From assembly GCA_024689425.1 (NCBI GenBank), contig JAILDN010000048.1:1-61852 (forward strand): a stretch of 61,852 bases of DNA, read 5' to 3'. Both the position numbers and the translations under genes were made by a program. The stretch is from Methanobrevibacter sp. GTDB lineage: Archaea; Methanobacteriota; Methanobacteria; Methanobacteriales; Methanobacteriaceae. Positions 45,610-55,688 of this stretch are shown here, one piece after another (the stretch's first letter is position 1; each line of letters opens with the position of its first letter). Under the pieces are notes generated by a model. It did not search any database. It was not told where the DNA came from and worked only from the letters and a program-made list of their open reading frames with translations.

Positions 45610-47136
45610 ATGGTAAAGTGCATCATGGTTCAGGGAACCTCATCAAATGCAGGAAAAAGTATGCTTGTAGCTGCATTATGCAGAATTTATAAAAACAGAG
45701 GATATAAGGTAGCTCCTTTCAAATCCCAAAATATGTCCTTAAATTCATATACCACCTTTGAAAATGGTGAAATTGGAATAGCTCAAATGTTACAGGCCCA
45801 AGCGGCAATGATTGAACCAAGCATACACATGAATCCAGTTTTACTTAAGCCAAAAGGAGATTTTACCTCAAATGTCATAATACAAGGAAAATCTATTGGA
45901 GACATGAATTTTTACGATTACCAACACAAATACCACGATACCGCTTTTAACGCCATAAAAGACAGTTTTAATAAATTGGCCAGCGAATACGAAATAATAA
46001 TTATTGAAGGAGCAGGTTCACCTGCCGAAATTAACATGCGTGACCAGGACATCGCAAATATGGAAATTGCACACCTGGCTGATGCAAATGTAATTCTAAT
46101 AGCTGATATTGAAATGGGTGGAGTATTTGCAGCAATTGCAGGGACTTATGTCCTTTTAGATGATTATGACCGCTCTCGCCTAAAAGCAACAGTCATTAAT
46201 AAATTCAGGGGCAATTTAGATATCTTAAAACCAGGGCTTGATAGAATTGAAGAGATAACTGGAGAACCTGTTTTAGGAGTGCTTCCCTATGATGAAACTT
46301 TAAAATTACCTGAAGAAGACTCCGCATCACTGACCACACACATCTTTGCAGAAGACAAGGACATCACAATCGGAGTAATCAGACTTCCCAAGATAGCTAA
46401 TTTTACTGACATCGATCCATTTGAATATGAAGAGGATGTGGCGCTTAAAATGATTGGTATAAACGATGATATTGGGGATGTGGATGCAATTATAATCCCT
46501 GGAACTCGTAACTCAACAGATGATACATATGCACTTCATGAAAGTGGCCTGGCTGAAAAAATAATAGAGAAATCAAAAGAAATACCGATTGTTGGAATTT
46601 GTGGAGGCCTGCAAATCCTTGGAAACATTATCCATGATGAGGAAAAACGTGAGTCCAAACATGGAACCATTGAAGGTTTAGGTCTGCTTGATATCGAATC
46701 CAGCTTTTCAAGAGAAGGCAAAATTGTAACTCAATCAGTTGCAACAATTCCAGACAACTTAGAGGGTATTGCAGGTGAAATATTTAAAGATATTGTTGAC
46801 CAGGAAGTTACAGGCTATGAAATTCATGAGGGCACAACAGAATTGAAATCCTGTGGAGCTTTGCTTAATATTAAAAAAGGCCAAGGCAATGATGAAGCAG
46901 GGAAAATTGATGGTGCATCCGAAGGCAATGTATTTGCAACCTATTTCCATGGAATATTCCACAATTATAACTTCAGAAGAGAATTTTTAAACTACATTAG
47001 AGTTAAAAAAGGTCTTGAAACCAAATACGGCGAAGATCCATATGAAACTCAAAAAGACTATTCACTCAATAGACTTGCTGAAATTGTTGAAGAGAATTTA
47101 GATATGGACATTATTGATGACTTGATTTTCTCATGA
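45610..47136 (+). CDS. cbiP: Cobyric acid synthase
   Basis: Amidates adenosylcobyrinic acid a,c-diamide at four positions to make cobyric acid in corrinoid synthesis, using Gln and ATP. The 508-residue protein has the P-loop MVQGTSSNAGKSMLVAAL, PFKSQNMSLNSY, NMRDQDIANM and a class I glutaminase with Cys in GICGGLQILGN and His in YFHGIFHNY. Starts at ATG with GTGAT upstream. With cbiMNQO at 8-11 kb the window serves corrinoid supply, needed by Mtr and methyltransferases. Confidence 0.94.
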   Translation: MVKCIMVQGTSSNAGKSMLVAALCRIYKNRGYKVAPFKSQNMSLNSYTTFENGEIGIAQMLQAQAAMIEPSIHMNPVLLKPKGDFTSNVIIQGKSIGDMNFYDYQHKYHDTAFNAIKDSFNKLASEYEIIIIEGAGSPAEINMRDQDIANMEIAHLADANVILIADIEMGGVFAAIAGTYVLLDDYDRSRLKATVINKFRGNLDILKPGLDRIEEITGEPVLGVLPYDETLKLPEEDSASLTTHIFAEDKDITIGVIRLPKIANFTDIDPFEYEEDVALKMIGINDDIGDVDAIIIPGTRNSTDDTYALHESGLAEKIIEKSKEIPIVGICGGLQILGNIIHDEEKRESKHGTIEGLGLLDIESSFSREGKIVTQSVATIPDNLEGIAGEIFKDIVDQEVTGYEIHEGTTELKSCGALLNIKKGQGNDEAGKIDGASEGNVFATYFHGIFHNYNFRREFLNYIRVKKGLETKYGEDPYETQKDYSLNRLAEIVEENLDMDIIDDLIFS

Positions 47137-47848
47137 TATAATATACATAAGAATAATCCTCATTTTTAGAAATTTTTATTTCCCTTTTTAATTGTTTTAT
47201 GAAGTCATTTGCTGATTTATCGGATTTTAATTGAGTTAAATTATCATCCAATCTAGAATAATAATCATTGAATTCATTTTTATCTAAAATAAAGTGATTT
47301 ACATATTCAAAACCTAATTTTTCGAGTTGTGTAATCTTATTTTGAATTGTATCAATTTCTGCATAATTATTCTTCCAAAAGTCAATGCTTTCTTTTTCAG
47401 GTTTTTTTATCCAAGTTAAATCAGAAACTATTAAAAAACCTTCAGGCTTTAGAATCCTTTTCCACCTGTTCAACGATTTTTTAAATCCCATTATCTCTAC
47501 ACCAGCATGTGAAAATATTAAATCCATCTCCTCATTTGCAAAATCCAAGTCATTCATATCCATTTCATATGTAAAAACTCTTGATTCCAAGTCATTTTCC
47601 TTTATTTTTTCATTTAGTAAGTTTAAATAGTGTGGAAATAAATCAATAGCTTCTATCTCTGAACTTTTAAAGTAATCTGCTAAAACAAGTGTATCTGCTC
47701 CCGGTCCACAGGCAACTTCCAGAATATTTAAATTTGAATTTGCATCTACATTCAACAAGTCTAGAACTTTTAATGTTGACGCATCACTTCCAGGCGCTAA
47801 TCTATCCAAATCCTTGAATGCCAAGTAGAAATATAATGGTATATCCAT
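47111..47848 (-). CDS. Class I SAM-dependent methyltransferase
   Basis: A 245-residue protein with the glycine-rich SAM motif NILEVACGPGADTLVLADYF (motif I), EAIDLFPHYL (motif II) and DLIFSHAGVEIM. The fold is a Rossmann-type methyltransferase. Its substrate is unknown; the C-terminal half resembles bacterial MerR-adjacent or small-molecule methyltransferases only loosely. The 3' end overlaps cbiP convergently by 26 bases. A corrinoid link is not shown. Confidence 0.8.
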   Translation of the reverse strand: MDIPLYFYLAFKDLDRLAPGSDASTLKVLDLLNVDANSNLNILEVACGPGADTLVLADYFKSSEIEAIDLFPHYLNLLNEKIKENDLESRVFTYEMDMNDLDFANEEMDLIFSHAGVEIMGFKKSLNRWKRILKPEGFLIVSDLTWIKKPEKESIDFWKNNYAEIDTIQNKITQLEKLGFEYVNHFILDKNEFNDYYSRLDDNLTQLKSDKSANDFIKQLKREIKISKNEDYSYVYYIMRKSSHQ

Positions 47849-47928
47849 GTTAATTAATTTTCAAAGTTCAACTATTTATATACTAGTTCATTCAATAAAT
47901 AATAATATAATTCTATGGAGATTATAAA

Positions 47929-48171
47929 ATGATTGTAAATGTAAAAGCAACTAACAAAATAAATGGTGAAGTAATTTCATACAAATTAGAAGGCGACGGA
48001 GCTGCTGGATTCTTATATGAAGGAACCCATATGCAAGAAGTAGCTGATAACAAAATCAGAGAAGTTAACAATAATTTAATCTTACAAGGCTCTCCACTTT
48101 ACACCATCAAATCTGGTGAAAGTGCTGCAATCGAAGCTATGACTTTTGACATTGAAATTAATGCTGAATAG
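47929..48171 (+). CDS. Small uncharacterised protein
   Basis: An 80-residue protein without membrane segments, starting MIVNVKATNKINGEVISYKL with GGAGA upstream. It looks like an all-beta protein with a central helix (HMQEVADNKIREVNN). I do not recognise a domain. T-rich sequence after the stop (from 48186) likely ends its transcript. Isolated, divergent from the methyltransferase gene. Confidence 0.6.
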   Translation: MIVNVKATNKINGEVISYKLEGDGAAGFLYEGTHMQEVADNKIREVNNNLILQGSPLYTIKSGESAAIEAMTFDIEINAE

Positions 48172-48227
48172 GTTTTATTCAGCTCTTTTTTTACTATTTT
48201 TTTAATTAATAATTAATTTTACATCAT

Positions 48228-49112
48228 CTAATCCTTATTCAATATTACATCAACGATATGATTGAATGCTTCTTTTGATTCGGGAACTAACGGATAAACC
48301 GGATATACATGGTTCATGCCTTCACCTATGTTCAGTTCAACATCAATGTCATTGTCTATCAGCTTTTTATAAAACTTTTGAATGTCTGAATATAATATTT
48401 CGTGAGTTCCCACAAATAACGTGGTTTTAGAAAGTTTAGATACATCTCCAAATAATGGGCTTACTTTATAATCTTTTAAATCCAAGTCACCTGCCCAGGC
48501 CTTACCCATTTCACGCAGAGCATCCATTCCCCCTATCGGGTCAAATTCAACTTCATCATAGTCCCCAGACATGGATATATCAATCCAAGGAGATATTCCA
48601 ATCAGGTTATCTGGTTGGGGCAAGTCATTGACTGCCAAATATTCGCAGAATGCCACAGCCAATCCTCCTCCGGCAGAATCTCCCATGATTGTAATGGGTT
48701 TATCAAATGTCAATAAATACATATATAGCTTTTCAACAATTTCATAAGTTTCTTCATAAGTATGATTTGGAGCAAGGGGATAAATTGGAGCATAAACGCA
48801 TGCATTAGCCTTTTTTGCAAGTTTATCACAAAAAGAGATGTGTGGAAGCATAATTTCATTTACATATATTCCCCCGTGGAGATATATGACCAAACGTTCA
48901 CTGTCTTCAACATCATTAAAAAGTACCATCTGACATCCAAACAGGTCTTTACTTTCAACTTTGGTGTGATATATCATTTTTGGTATCTTATAATATTCAT
49001 CCTCTTCTAAAGAACGCTCTTGCATATGCTTTTTAGCCTCACTGACACTATCAAAGTATTTTGGATGCTTTTTTTCTAAAGTATACTCTACGATTTTTGA
49101 CATTTTTGACAT
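48228..49112 (-). CDS. Alpha/beta hydrolase, HSL/acetyl-esterase type
   Basis: A 294-residue hydrolase. The oxyanion motif HGGIYVNEI and the nucleophile GDSAGGGLA (Ser) are typical of the hormone-sensitive-lipase group; Asp and His lie downstream (GMNHVYPVYP). It would cleave small esters or acylated molecules in the cytosol. SD AAGGTG precedes ATG. It is single and convergent with the small gene at 47929. Confidence 0.85.
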   Translation of the reverse strand: MSKMSKIVEYTLEKKHPKYFDSVSEAKKHMQERSLEEDEYYKIPKMIYHTKVESKDLFGCQMVLFNDVEDSERLVIYLHGGIYVNEIMLPHISFCDKLAKKANACVYAPIYPLAPNHTYEETYEIVEKLYMYLLTFDKPITIMGDSAGGGLAVAFCEYLAVNDLPQPDNLIGISPWIDISMSGDYDEVEFDPIGGMDALREMGKAWAGDLDLKDYKVSPLFGDVSKLSKTTLFVGTHEILYSDIQKFYKKLIDNDIDVELNIGEGMNHVYPVYPLVPESKEAFNHIVDVILNKD

Positions 49113-49353
49113 TTTTACACCTTACTCACTATACTTATTAAATAATATTGATGTTTATGATAATTAAATTAATATAAGATTCTAGTATAGAAAAAATATT
49201 TAATTGCCTAAACTAATAAAAATAAGTAACTGAAACTATCATGAAAAAATCCGGATGATGGTGGGCAAACTGAGCTTCTAAATGAACTCATAAAGCCACA
49301 TATGATGATTTTCAGACTCCAAAAAAGCATTATCCGTGGACAGGTAAATTAAA
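49113..49353. other. Intergenic region with possible coding remnant
   Basis: A plus-strand stretch at about 49280-49353 can be read as an open fragment ending YPWTGKLK, resembling the end of an enzyme, but no start or family is clear. Nothing firmer can be said. Confidence 0.3.
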
Positions 49354-50289
49354 ATGAAACTTGAAAATTACCAATACGAAACATGTGACAACAGCATAAT
49401 TAACTATTATGAAGCTGACAACAGCAATCCTATACTGTTGATAATACATGCTCAAAGTACGAACTCACGTAGCTATTCCGATGTAATCAAGGAATTGTCC
49501 AAAAGATTCCATTTAATTCTAATTGATTGCTATGGACATGGGAAAAGCTCCCACAACAGGGAAAAATACAATATTATTAGCCAGGGCGATGACTTAATCG
49601 AATTTATACAATATAAAACTGATGAAAAAATCTCTATATTAGGTCATTCCTCAGGAGGCCTCATTGCCTGCTATATCGCTTCAAAATCAGACCTTTGCGA
49701 TAATCTGATACTGGAAGATCCACCACTTTTTTCAAGCACAGGGGAAAAAAGGTTCAATTATTACAACTACAACGACCTTTCAACAATTTGTCACAACTTC
49801 ATCAATCAGGAGGAAGAGGAAGATTTTGTGTACTATTACTTCATGAATCAGTACATGTGGAACTTCTTTCCTGAAAATTCAAGGGAAAAAATCAGAAGCA
49901 AATCTGGAAAATCAGTACTGAAATACAGGAAAAAACATCCTGATAAAGCACTGAAAATCAGATTCTGGCCCAAAAAATCCCTGGAGGCATTCAATGGAAT
50001 GGAGGAATATGATCCTTACTTCGGAGAGAACTTCTACAACGACACATTCAACTGCAACATCGACTACAACAAACTGCTTTCAGAAATAAACTGTAAAACC
50101 CTATTTATGAAGGCAAATACCAAAATTGGAGATGACGGCCTTATTCAGGGTGCCCTAACCGATGAAGACCTTCAGCATGTAACAGAACTAATCAAAAATA
50201 TAACTGTGGAATATTTCAACTGTGGGCATGGAATCCACAATGAAAAGAAAAAAGAGTTTGTGAAAAGCGTGATTGAAACATTAGAATGA
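49354..50289 (+). CDS. Alpha/beta hydrolase
   Basis: A 311-residue hydrolase with the nucleophile elbow GHSSGGLIA, an oxyanion strand LLIIHAQSTNSRS near the N-terminus, and the His at CGHGIHNE. It is unlike the HSL-type gene at 48228 (different motif class), so the two are not a recent duplication. Base composition is slightly less AT-rich in its centre than neighbouring genes, hinting at transfer. The substrate is unknown. ATG 49354 has AGGTAAATTAAA upstream. Confidence 0.8.
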   Translation: MKLENYQYETCDNSIINYYEADNSNPILLIIHAQSTNSRSYSDVIKELSKRFHLILIDCYGHGKSSHNREKYNIISQGDDLIEFIQYKTDEKISILGHSSGGLIACYIASKSDLCDNLILEDPPLFSSTGEKRFNYYNYNDLSTICHNFINQEEEEDFVYYYFMNQYMWNFFPENSREKIRSKSGKSVLKYRKKHPDKALKIRFWPKKSLEAFNGMEEYDPYFGENFYNDTFNCNIDYNKLLSEINCKTLFMKANTKIGDDGLIQGALTDEDLQHVTELIKNITVEYFNCGHGIHNEKKKEFVKSVIETLE

Positions 50290-50726
50290 AAATGATGATT
50301 TTATCAAAATCTATTTTAATATAATCCACCACATACCCTTGAAAAATTGCTTCAAATATGTCTTTTTATTTAAAAAATAGTGATATATTCCACTAGTACT
50401 AATTTTGGTGGTGACACTGACTTCTCTAATTGAAATAATGGAGTTTTACTTTTCAATCATTAATTTTAAAGTATTTTTCTAAAATTAATTTTTTTGTATT
50501 CAGAATGATTTAGAGAACGAACGTTCTGTATGTTGGAAAATTGATATGAAAAACAAATGTTATATTGAAAAATATTAATTAACTTCACAGTTTTTATTCA
50601 TTAAGCAACAAAAACTTTATAAAACAATAAAGGGATAAATATTAGCAAGAGAAATATTGGGCATCTACAAAACATTATTTGCTAATATTTTCTTAACATT
50701 ATTATTGATATGGAGGATTAATAGAG
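50290..50726. promoter_or_regulatory. Intergenic region upstream of MFS gene
   Basis: No gene is seen. It holds an operator-like palindrome AGAACG-AA-CGTTCT (50514-50527), part of a 14-nt motif also found near 55601 and 57030, and a TATA box TTTATAAAAC near 50615. The GGAGG SD of the MFS gene follows. A GGTGGTGA stretch near 50410 is not interpreted. Confidence 0.5.
50514..50528. promoter_or_regulatory. Operator-like palindrome upstream of MFS gene
   Basis: AGAACG-AA-CGTTCT is a perfect 6-bp inverted repeat with two-base spacer, the size expected for a TetR-type operator. It lies about 100 bases before the MFS promoter TATA box. Related 14-nt sequences occur at 55601-55614 and 57030-57043. 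Confidence 0.5.
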
Positions 50727-52241
50727 ATGAATGAAACAATTAAGGAACACTCATGGATTCCATTAATATTAGTGGCCTGTGCTTCATTTATTATAACATT
50801 GGATGCTACATTCATGAATGTTAGTATTTCTAAGGTTGTTGTTGACCTGCATACTGATGTGAGTACCATCCAATTGATTATGTCATTTTATACCCTCATC
50901 ACTGCCGCATTCATGCTGCTCAGTACCAAACTCCAGGACATAGTTGGTAAAAAGAAACTGTTTATAATCGGTACTATACTTTATGGTGTCGGTACATTTA
51001 CTGCAGCAATAAGTTGGAGTACACCAGTCTTATTTATTGGATGGGCATTAATTGAAGGTATTGCCGGAGCATTAATGACACCCGCCACTGTTTCTCTTAT
51101 AAGTGGAATATATTCCGGTGAAAAACGTACATTTGCATTAGCAATTGAAAGTGTAATGGTTTCCATTTCTGCTGCTGTCGGTCCACTATTCGGTGGTTTC
51201 ATGACAACATTTTTAAGTTGGAGATGGGGATTCGGAATTGAATTAATATTCGTTATATTTATTTTAATAATGCAACATAAAATACCTGATTTCGAACCTA
51301 CTGAATCTAGAAGTGATTTAGATATTACTGGTGCTATAATTTCATTTATAGGACTTATTTTGTTTGTTTGGGGTATTTTGATGCTAACAAAAGATACCTC
51401 TACCAGCATAATGGTAATCGTTGTAGGTTTAATTTTCTTAGCAGCATTTGCATGGTTTGAAATTAAAAGAAAAGGAAAAGGCAAAGTGCCATTACTTGAT
51501 ATGGGCTTATTTAAAGACAGAAATTTACGTTCAGGATCAATCATTAGGTTAATAGGTTGTCTTGCAATGGGAGGAGCATTGTTCGCAGTTTCCCTGTTCT
51601 TACAAAGTGTATTGCAGTTAAATGCATTAAATACAGGTTTGACTACATTTCCAATGACTATAGGTCTGCTTATCTTTGCAATAGCAGCACCAAGTTTATC
51701 TACTAAATTTAGTCATAAGACCCTCATAGCAGTAGGATGTCTAATAGCAATCATTGGATGTCTGATTTTAAGCTATCAATTTAGATTGAATACAACAATG
51801 TATGATTTAATGCCTGGTTTGTTTGTATTGGGAGCTGGGCTTGGTTTCGTAATGTCTTTAAGTACAGATATTTCATTAGCTAATATTCCGAAGGAAAATG
51901 AAAATAACGCATCTGGTGTTCTTACAACCACTCAGACATTAGGTGAATCAATGGGTACGGCAATTATTGGAGTAATTCTAATTCTTGGAGTTATGGGAGG
52001 TCTTAGTACTGCAATTGATTTATATGCACCAGGACATTCAAACGACCCACAATTCTTTGACGATGCCGCAAATTACCTCCAAACAGCAGGTACGGAGAAT
52101 ATTACACATGATCCTACTCTTATGAAAGCTGTAGACACCATTATTCAAGAAGCAATGGGATTCGTGATGGTAGTAACGGCGATTCTGCTGATAGTTGTAT
52201 TTATTGTAACGCTGCGGCTGGAGAAACCTAGAAGACAATGA
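50727..52241 (+). CDS. MFS drug exporter, DHA2 (14-TM) family
   Basis: A 504-residue transporter with 14 predicted membrane helices. The motif TLDATFMNVSIS near the N-terminus, GKKKLFIIGT loop and GPLFGGFMTTFLSWRWGF (motif C/antiporter) mark the EmrB/QacA group, which exports hydrophobic drugs or bile compounds with proton exchange. SD GGAGG is present. An operator-like palindrome lies upstream, consistent with inducible expression; no regulator gene is adjacent. Confidence 0.9.
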   Translation: MNETIKEHSWIPLILVACASFIITLDATFMNVSISKVVVDLHTDVSTIQLIMSFYTLITAAFMLLSTKLQDIVGKKKLFIIGTILYGVGTFTAAISWSTPVLFIGWALIEGIAGALMTPATVSLISGIYSGEKRTFALAIESVMVSISAAVGPLFGGFMTTFLSWRWGFGIELIFVIFILIMQHKIPDFEPTESRSDLDITGAIISFIGLILFVWGILMLTKDTSTSIMVIVVGLIFLAAFAWFEIKRKGKGKVPLLDMGLFKDRNLRSGSIIRLIGCLAMGGALFAVSLFLQSVLQLNALNTGLTTFPMTIGLLIFAIAAPSLSTKFSHKTLIAVGCLIAIIGCLILSYQFRLNTTMYDLMPGLFVLGAGLGFVMSLSTDISLANIPKENENNASGVLTTTQTLGESMGTAIIGVILILGVMGGLSTAIDLYAPGHSNDPQFFDDAANYLQTAGTENITHDPTLMKAVDTIIQEAMGFVMVVTAILLIVVFIVTLRLEKPRRQ

Positions 52242-52344
52242 GAGTTTATCTCTCATTTTTTCCTTTTTTTAATATTTGTTAATTTCTTTCTTATAAAAAA
52301 AAATACTATAATTATCAATTAAAACATTAAATGATAGTGATTAA

Positions 52345-52872
52345 ATGAATTATATTATTCTTGTATTTCTCTTTATTCTATCCGGTTTTTTCATGAAATA
52401 CTCTGATGACTTATATGATGTTAACCATGATCGAACTTTTTCAACATTTTTTGGCATTATATGTGCTATTGCATCTGTTGCATCTACACTTTACAACACT
52501 GACGCAGCATATATTTTCATTTCCATCCTAATAGGCAATCTCATAGTTTTAAAAGTAGATGGAATTCATCATATAATCACTTTGATTGTTTATTTAGTAA
52601 TACTGTTAATTATAGGAATTCCTGATATGGGATTAGTTATCTTATTGATTTGTATTTTAGGTGCTATAAGTGATGAGATAGGTCATGAACTAATTCCAAA
52701 TATGACTGAAAACAGGTTTTTAAATTTATTTTTTGAATACCGATTTGTGATGAAAATTGTAGTATTCTTGCTTGCTGTTTGTGGTGTATTTGATATTTGG
52801 ATATTTGTTTGCTTTATTTTGTTTGAACTGTCCTATGTATGTGCAGGCATTGTTTTTGAAAGACTCAACTAA
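52345..52872 (+). CDS. Multi-pass membrane protein, paralogue of 12193
   Basis: A 175-residue protein with about five membrane segments. It shares the sequence plan of the protein at 12193-12714 along its full length: LSGFFMKYSDDLYDV, AAYIFISILIGNL, KVDGIHHIITLIV, DEIGHELIPNMTE and FFEYRFVMKIVVFLLAVCGVF. The two are clear paralogues. Function unknown. GTGAT precedes ATG. Confidence 0.75.
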   Translation: MNYIILVFLFILSGFFMKYSDDLYDVNHDRTFSTFFGIICAIASVASTLYNTDAAYIFISILIGNLIVLKVDGIHHIITLIVYLVILLIIGIPDMGLVILLICILGAISDEIGHELIPNMTENRFLNLFFEYRFVMKIVVFLLAVCGVFDIWIFVCFILFELSYVCAGIVFERLN

Positions 52873-53009
52873 AAAAAAAGAATTTATGATTTTTTTCAAA
52901 GGAGAACTACAGTTCTTTAAGAGAGTGAAACAATATCTGCAAAAAAATTTATCATCACCAACATCAATCAATACTAATATTTTTAAAATCAAAAATCAAA
53001 TATATCATT

Positions 53010-54410
53010 ATGTATAGTTTTATTATTTGTGTTTTGGCATTGATTGCTTCGTACTTTGTTTATGGAAAAATTATTGAAAAAATTTCAGGTGTTGATGAAA
53101 CACGCCAAACACCAGCGTTTAGACTGCAAGATGGTGTCGATTATATGCCAATGTCTAAAATCAAGAATTTTTTAGTTCATTTTTTAAATATTGCTGGTTT
53201 AGGCCCTATTTTCGGAGCAATACAAGGCGCATTATTCGGTCCCGCTGCATTCCTATGGATTGTATTAGGTACAATTTTCATTGGAGGAGTTCATGACTTC
53301 TTCTCAGGATTCATGTCCGTGCGAAATGACGGATACACAATGCCCAGCATTATTTCAAAATATATGGGAACTAAAATCCAAAAGTTCATGGCAGTTCTTA
53401 TTATAATTACGGGCATTCTTGTTTCAGCCACTTTTGCAAAAGGAGCTGCAGCTTTGCTCACAGACCTAACTACTATTCCTATACTTATTTGGGTAACAAT
53501 AATATTCATTTACTTTTTGATTGCAACAGTATTCCCCGTTGATAAAATCATCGGAAGAATATATCCTATTTTTGGAGCATTATTGTTAATTATGGCGGTG
53601 ATGATGATTGGAGCATTGATCTTAAATCCATCATACTCCATTCCAGAGTTCACAACACAAGGTTTGTATTTAACTAACAAAAGCATCTTCCCATATCTGT
53701 TTATTACAATTGCCTGCGGTGCCGTTTCAGGTTTCCATGCATCCCAATCCCCAATTGTTGCAAGATGCATTGAAAATGAGAATGATACAAGGCCCGTATT
53801 CTATGGTGCTATGGTTTTAGAAGGTTTGGTTGCTCTTATTTGGGCTGCAATTGCAATGGCATTTTTCCATGGACAGCCTCAACTTGCAGTAATCTATGGT
53901 GCAACACCTTCAGTAGCGGTTTATGAAATGGCAAAAATATTAGTTGGACCTGTCGGTTTGATTTTAACTATTATTGGGGTTGTCATCTGTCCAATTACAT
54001 CAGGTGATACAGCACTTAGAAGTTCAAGAATAACAATTGCTGATGAACTCAATCTCAACCATGAAAAACTAATTTCAAGACTAAAAATTGCTGTACCATT
54101 GTTTTTAGTGGCATTCGGATTAACTTTTATTGATTTCAGTTTAATTTGGAGATATTTTGCAGTGTCTCAATTAATAGTGGCTACAATAGTATTATATGCT
54201 GCAAGTGCTTATCTTATCAATAATGAAAAACCATATATTATTGCATTAATTCCTGCAATTTTGTGCACATTAATTGCATTCGGATATATCCTGCAGGCTC
54301 CCGAAGGTTTAAGATTACCTTCAATGATTGCCAATGTGATTTCAGTTATTGCAACAGTTATTATTGGAATTATATTTCTTAAAAAACACAAAAAACCAAC
54401 ACAAATATGA
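53010..54410 (+). CDS. Carbon starvation protein CstA family transporter
   Basis: A 466-residue membrane protein with about 13 helices. Family motifs: FLNIAGLGPIFGAIQGA, GGVHDFFSGFMSVRNDG, FHASQSPIVARC and GDTALRSSRI. It is shorter than E. coli CstA (about 700 residues) and resembles the compact archaeal form; E. coli CstA and its relative BtsT take up peptides or pyruvate. The substrate here is not established. No clear SD; a short leader or leaderless mRNA is likely. Confidence 0.85.
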   Translation: MYSFIICVLALIASYFVYGKIIEKISGVDETRQTPAFRLQDGVDYMPMSKIKNFLVHFLNIAGLGPIFGAIQGALFGPAAFLWIVLGTIFIGGVHDFFSGFMSVRNDGYTMPSIISKYMGTKIQKFMAVLIIITGILVSATFAKGAAALLTDLTTIPILIWVTIIFIYFLIATVFPVDKIIGRIYPIFGALLLIMAVMMIGALILNPSYSIPEFTTQGLYLTNKSIFPYLFITIACGAVSGFHASQSPIVARCIENENDTRPVFYGAMVLEGLVALIWAAIAMAFFHGQPQLAVIYGATPSVAVYEMAKILVGPVGLILTIIGVVICPITSGDTALRSSRITIADELNLNHEKLISRLKIAVPLFLVAFGLTFIDFSLIWRYFAVSQLIVATIVLYAASAYLINNEKPYIIALIPAILCTLIAFGYILQAPEGLRLPSMIANVISVIATVIIGIIFLKKHKKPTQI

Positions 54411-54703
54411 GCATATTTTTATTTGAAATATAATTTGTAAACTGTTTGATATGTATTGCATGATTAAACATTGAAAAATTTGGATACATCTACCAGTTAA
54501 TGCCAATAAGTGCCATTAAAATTAAAACAATTTTTCCATCTTTAATTTTAATTGTAGCTATCTCATAAATAAAAGAAGTAATTTGACTGCTAAAATTTAA
54601 TCAAAAAATAGGTCAGTAAATGCTTAAGCATTTACTTTTTACTTTTGCAGTTTTTTTTAGCAATAGAACTACATATGCAACTTGATATTTAATTTTTTAC
54701 CAA
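54411..54703. other. Intergenic region between convergent genes
   Basis: It holds a perfect 22-bp palindrome AGTAAATGCTTAAGC... (54615-54636) followed on the plus strand by TTTTTACTTTT, so it can terminate cstA and, in reverse, the DUF4013 gene. No ORF is supported. Confidence 0.5.
54615..54636. terminator. 22-bp palindrome, likely bidirectional terminator
   Basis: AGTAAATGCTT and its exact reverse complement AAGCATTTACT abut. A T run follows on the plus strand. The position between two convergent genes fits a shared terminator. Confidence 0.55.
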
Positions 54704-55507
54704 TCATGCATCCGCATACAATAAACCAATAGCTCTATATACAAACAACAGTATAAATGGCACTCCGACAAATATGCCTATGAAAACGCCAATATACGGA
54801 ATCAATCCAATCAGTCCGATGACAATTGCCAAAAGCAATGCAATTATATAAATTACAATCAATGTAACAATAATTTTTACAAAACCTACGTTTGACATAT
54901 CCTTTAGTATTTCCCTAAATCTTAAACCTTCGGTTCCACTTCCGTATTTTGCAAATCTCACCAGTCCTGTAAATGACATCAATGAAAATATGATAAATAA
55001 GATAATTCCAACAATTAAAGTAACAGTTAACGCGTTGGTGAATGTGTTCATTGTTGATTTGGGAATTGCCGCCATTATCATTGTCAAATTGCTTGCACCA
55101 CTAGATGTAGCGTTAATGCTAGCATATACGATTTTAGTGAATGAGGAAAACAGCCCACTTGCCGAAGCGACAATTATTACAAGGACTGCAGGTATGATGA
55201 AATAGATTATCTCTAAAACCAATGCTTTAATACCCATGATAAACTGTTTTACATAATCAAAATCAGGAAGGGTATCCTCATTTTCAACCCCCGCTTTAAC
55301 AACATCAACTGAATATCCTAAAACTATAAATGAAACGATTAAAGTCACAAGACTTGAAATCATAGCTAAAGTACCATCATTAACGCCATATGATGGAAAA
55401 ATTGTTGATAAACTCATTAGAATAATTAAAACACAGAATATTAAAAATTTTCGAGTATCGCTAATAGGATATTTAATAGCATCCATTATAATTTCACGTA
55501 AATCCAT
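54704..55507 (-). CDS. DUF4013 membrane protein
   Basis: A 267-residue protein with about six membrane segments. It begins MDLREIIMDAIKYPISDTRK and contains LLYADA at the C-terminus, both typical of DUF4013. Function is unknown. ATG 55507 with GTGAT upstream is used; a GTG three codons earlier is in frame. It is convergent with cstA and divergent from the secreted heptad-rich protein. Confidence 0.75.
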   Translation of the reverse strand: MDLREIIMDAIKYPISDTRKFLIFCVLIILMSLSTIFPSYGVNDGTLAMISSLVTLIVSFIVLGYSVDVVKAGVENEDTLPDFDYVKQFIMGIKALVLEIIYFIIPAVLVIIVASASGLFSSFTKIVYASINATSSGASNLTMIMAAIPKSTMNTFTNALTVTLIVGIILFIIFSLMSFTGLVRFAKYGSGTEGLRFREILKDMSNVGFVKIIVTLIVIYIIALLLAIVIGLIGLIPYIGVFIGIFVGVPFILLFVYRAIGLLYADA

Positions 55508-55600
55508 ATTTATCACATTACTTAACTGCTTGACAAATATATATTTTTAGATAATAATATTTAAAATTTAAAGTATGTAACTAATAATCCATAAATAACA

Positions 55601-55614
55601 AAACAAACGTTCTG
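55601..55614 (+). promoter_or_regulatory. Shared 14-nt motif upstream of secreted-protein gene
   Basis: AAACAAACGTTCTG differs at two positions from the MFS site GAACGAACGTTCTG (50515-50528). It lies 75 bases before the next start codon, next to TTTATAATC, a possible TATA box. Confidence 0.4.
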
Positions 55615-55688
55615 TTGTTTATAATCAACTGAAATTCCAATAATTTTTAATATATTGGATAATATAAATTATTGTACAGAGGCATGAC

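Noticed and set aside
45610-47136. GatD partner of the MurT-like ligase
   Set aside because: The protein is full-length cobyric acid synthase with both an ATP-binding and a glutaminase domain; GatD is glutaminase only and much shorter.
50981-51544. Long minus-strand frame inside the MFS gene (187 codons)
   Set aside because: Antisense to a well supported transporter; no SD and Ile/Pro-rich composition typical of an antisense shadow.
52772-53017. Plus-strand frame between the membrane protein and cstA
   Set aside because: It overlaps the end of the membrane-protein gene in another frame and runs into cstA, with no SD or recognisable product.
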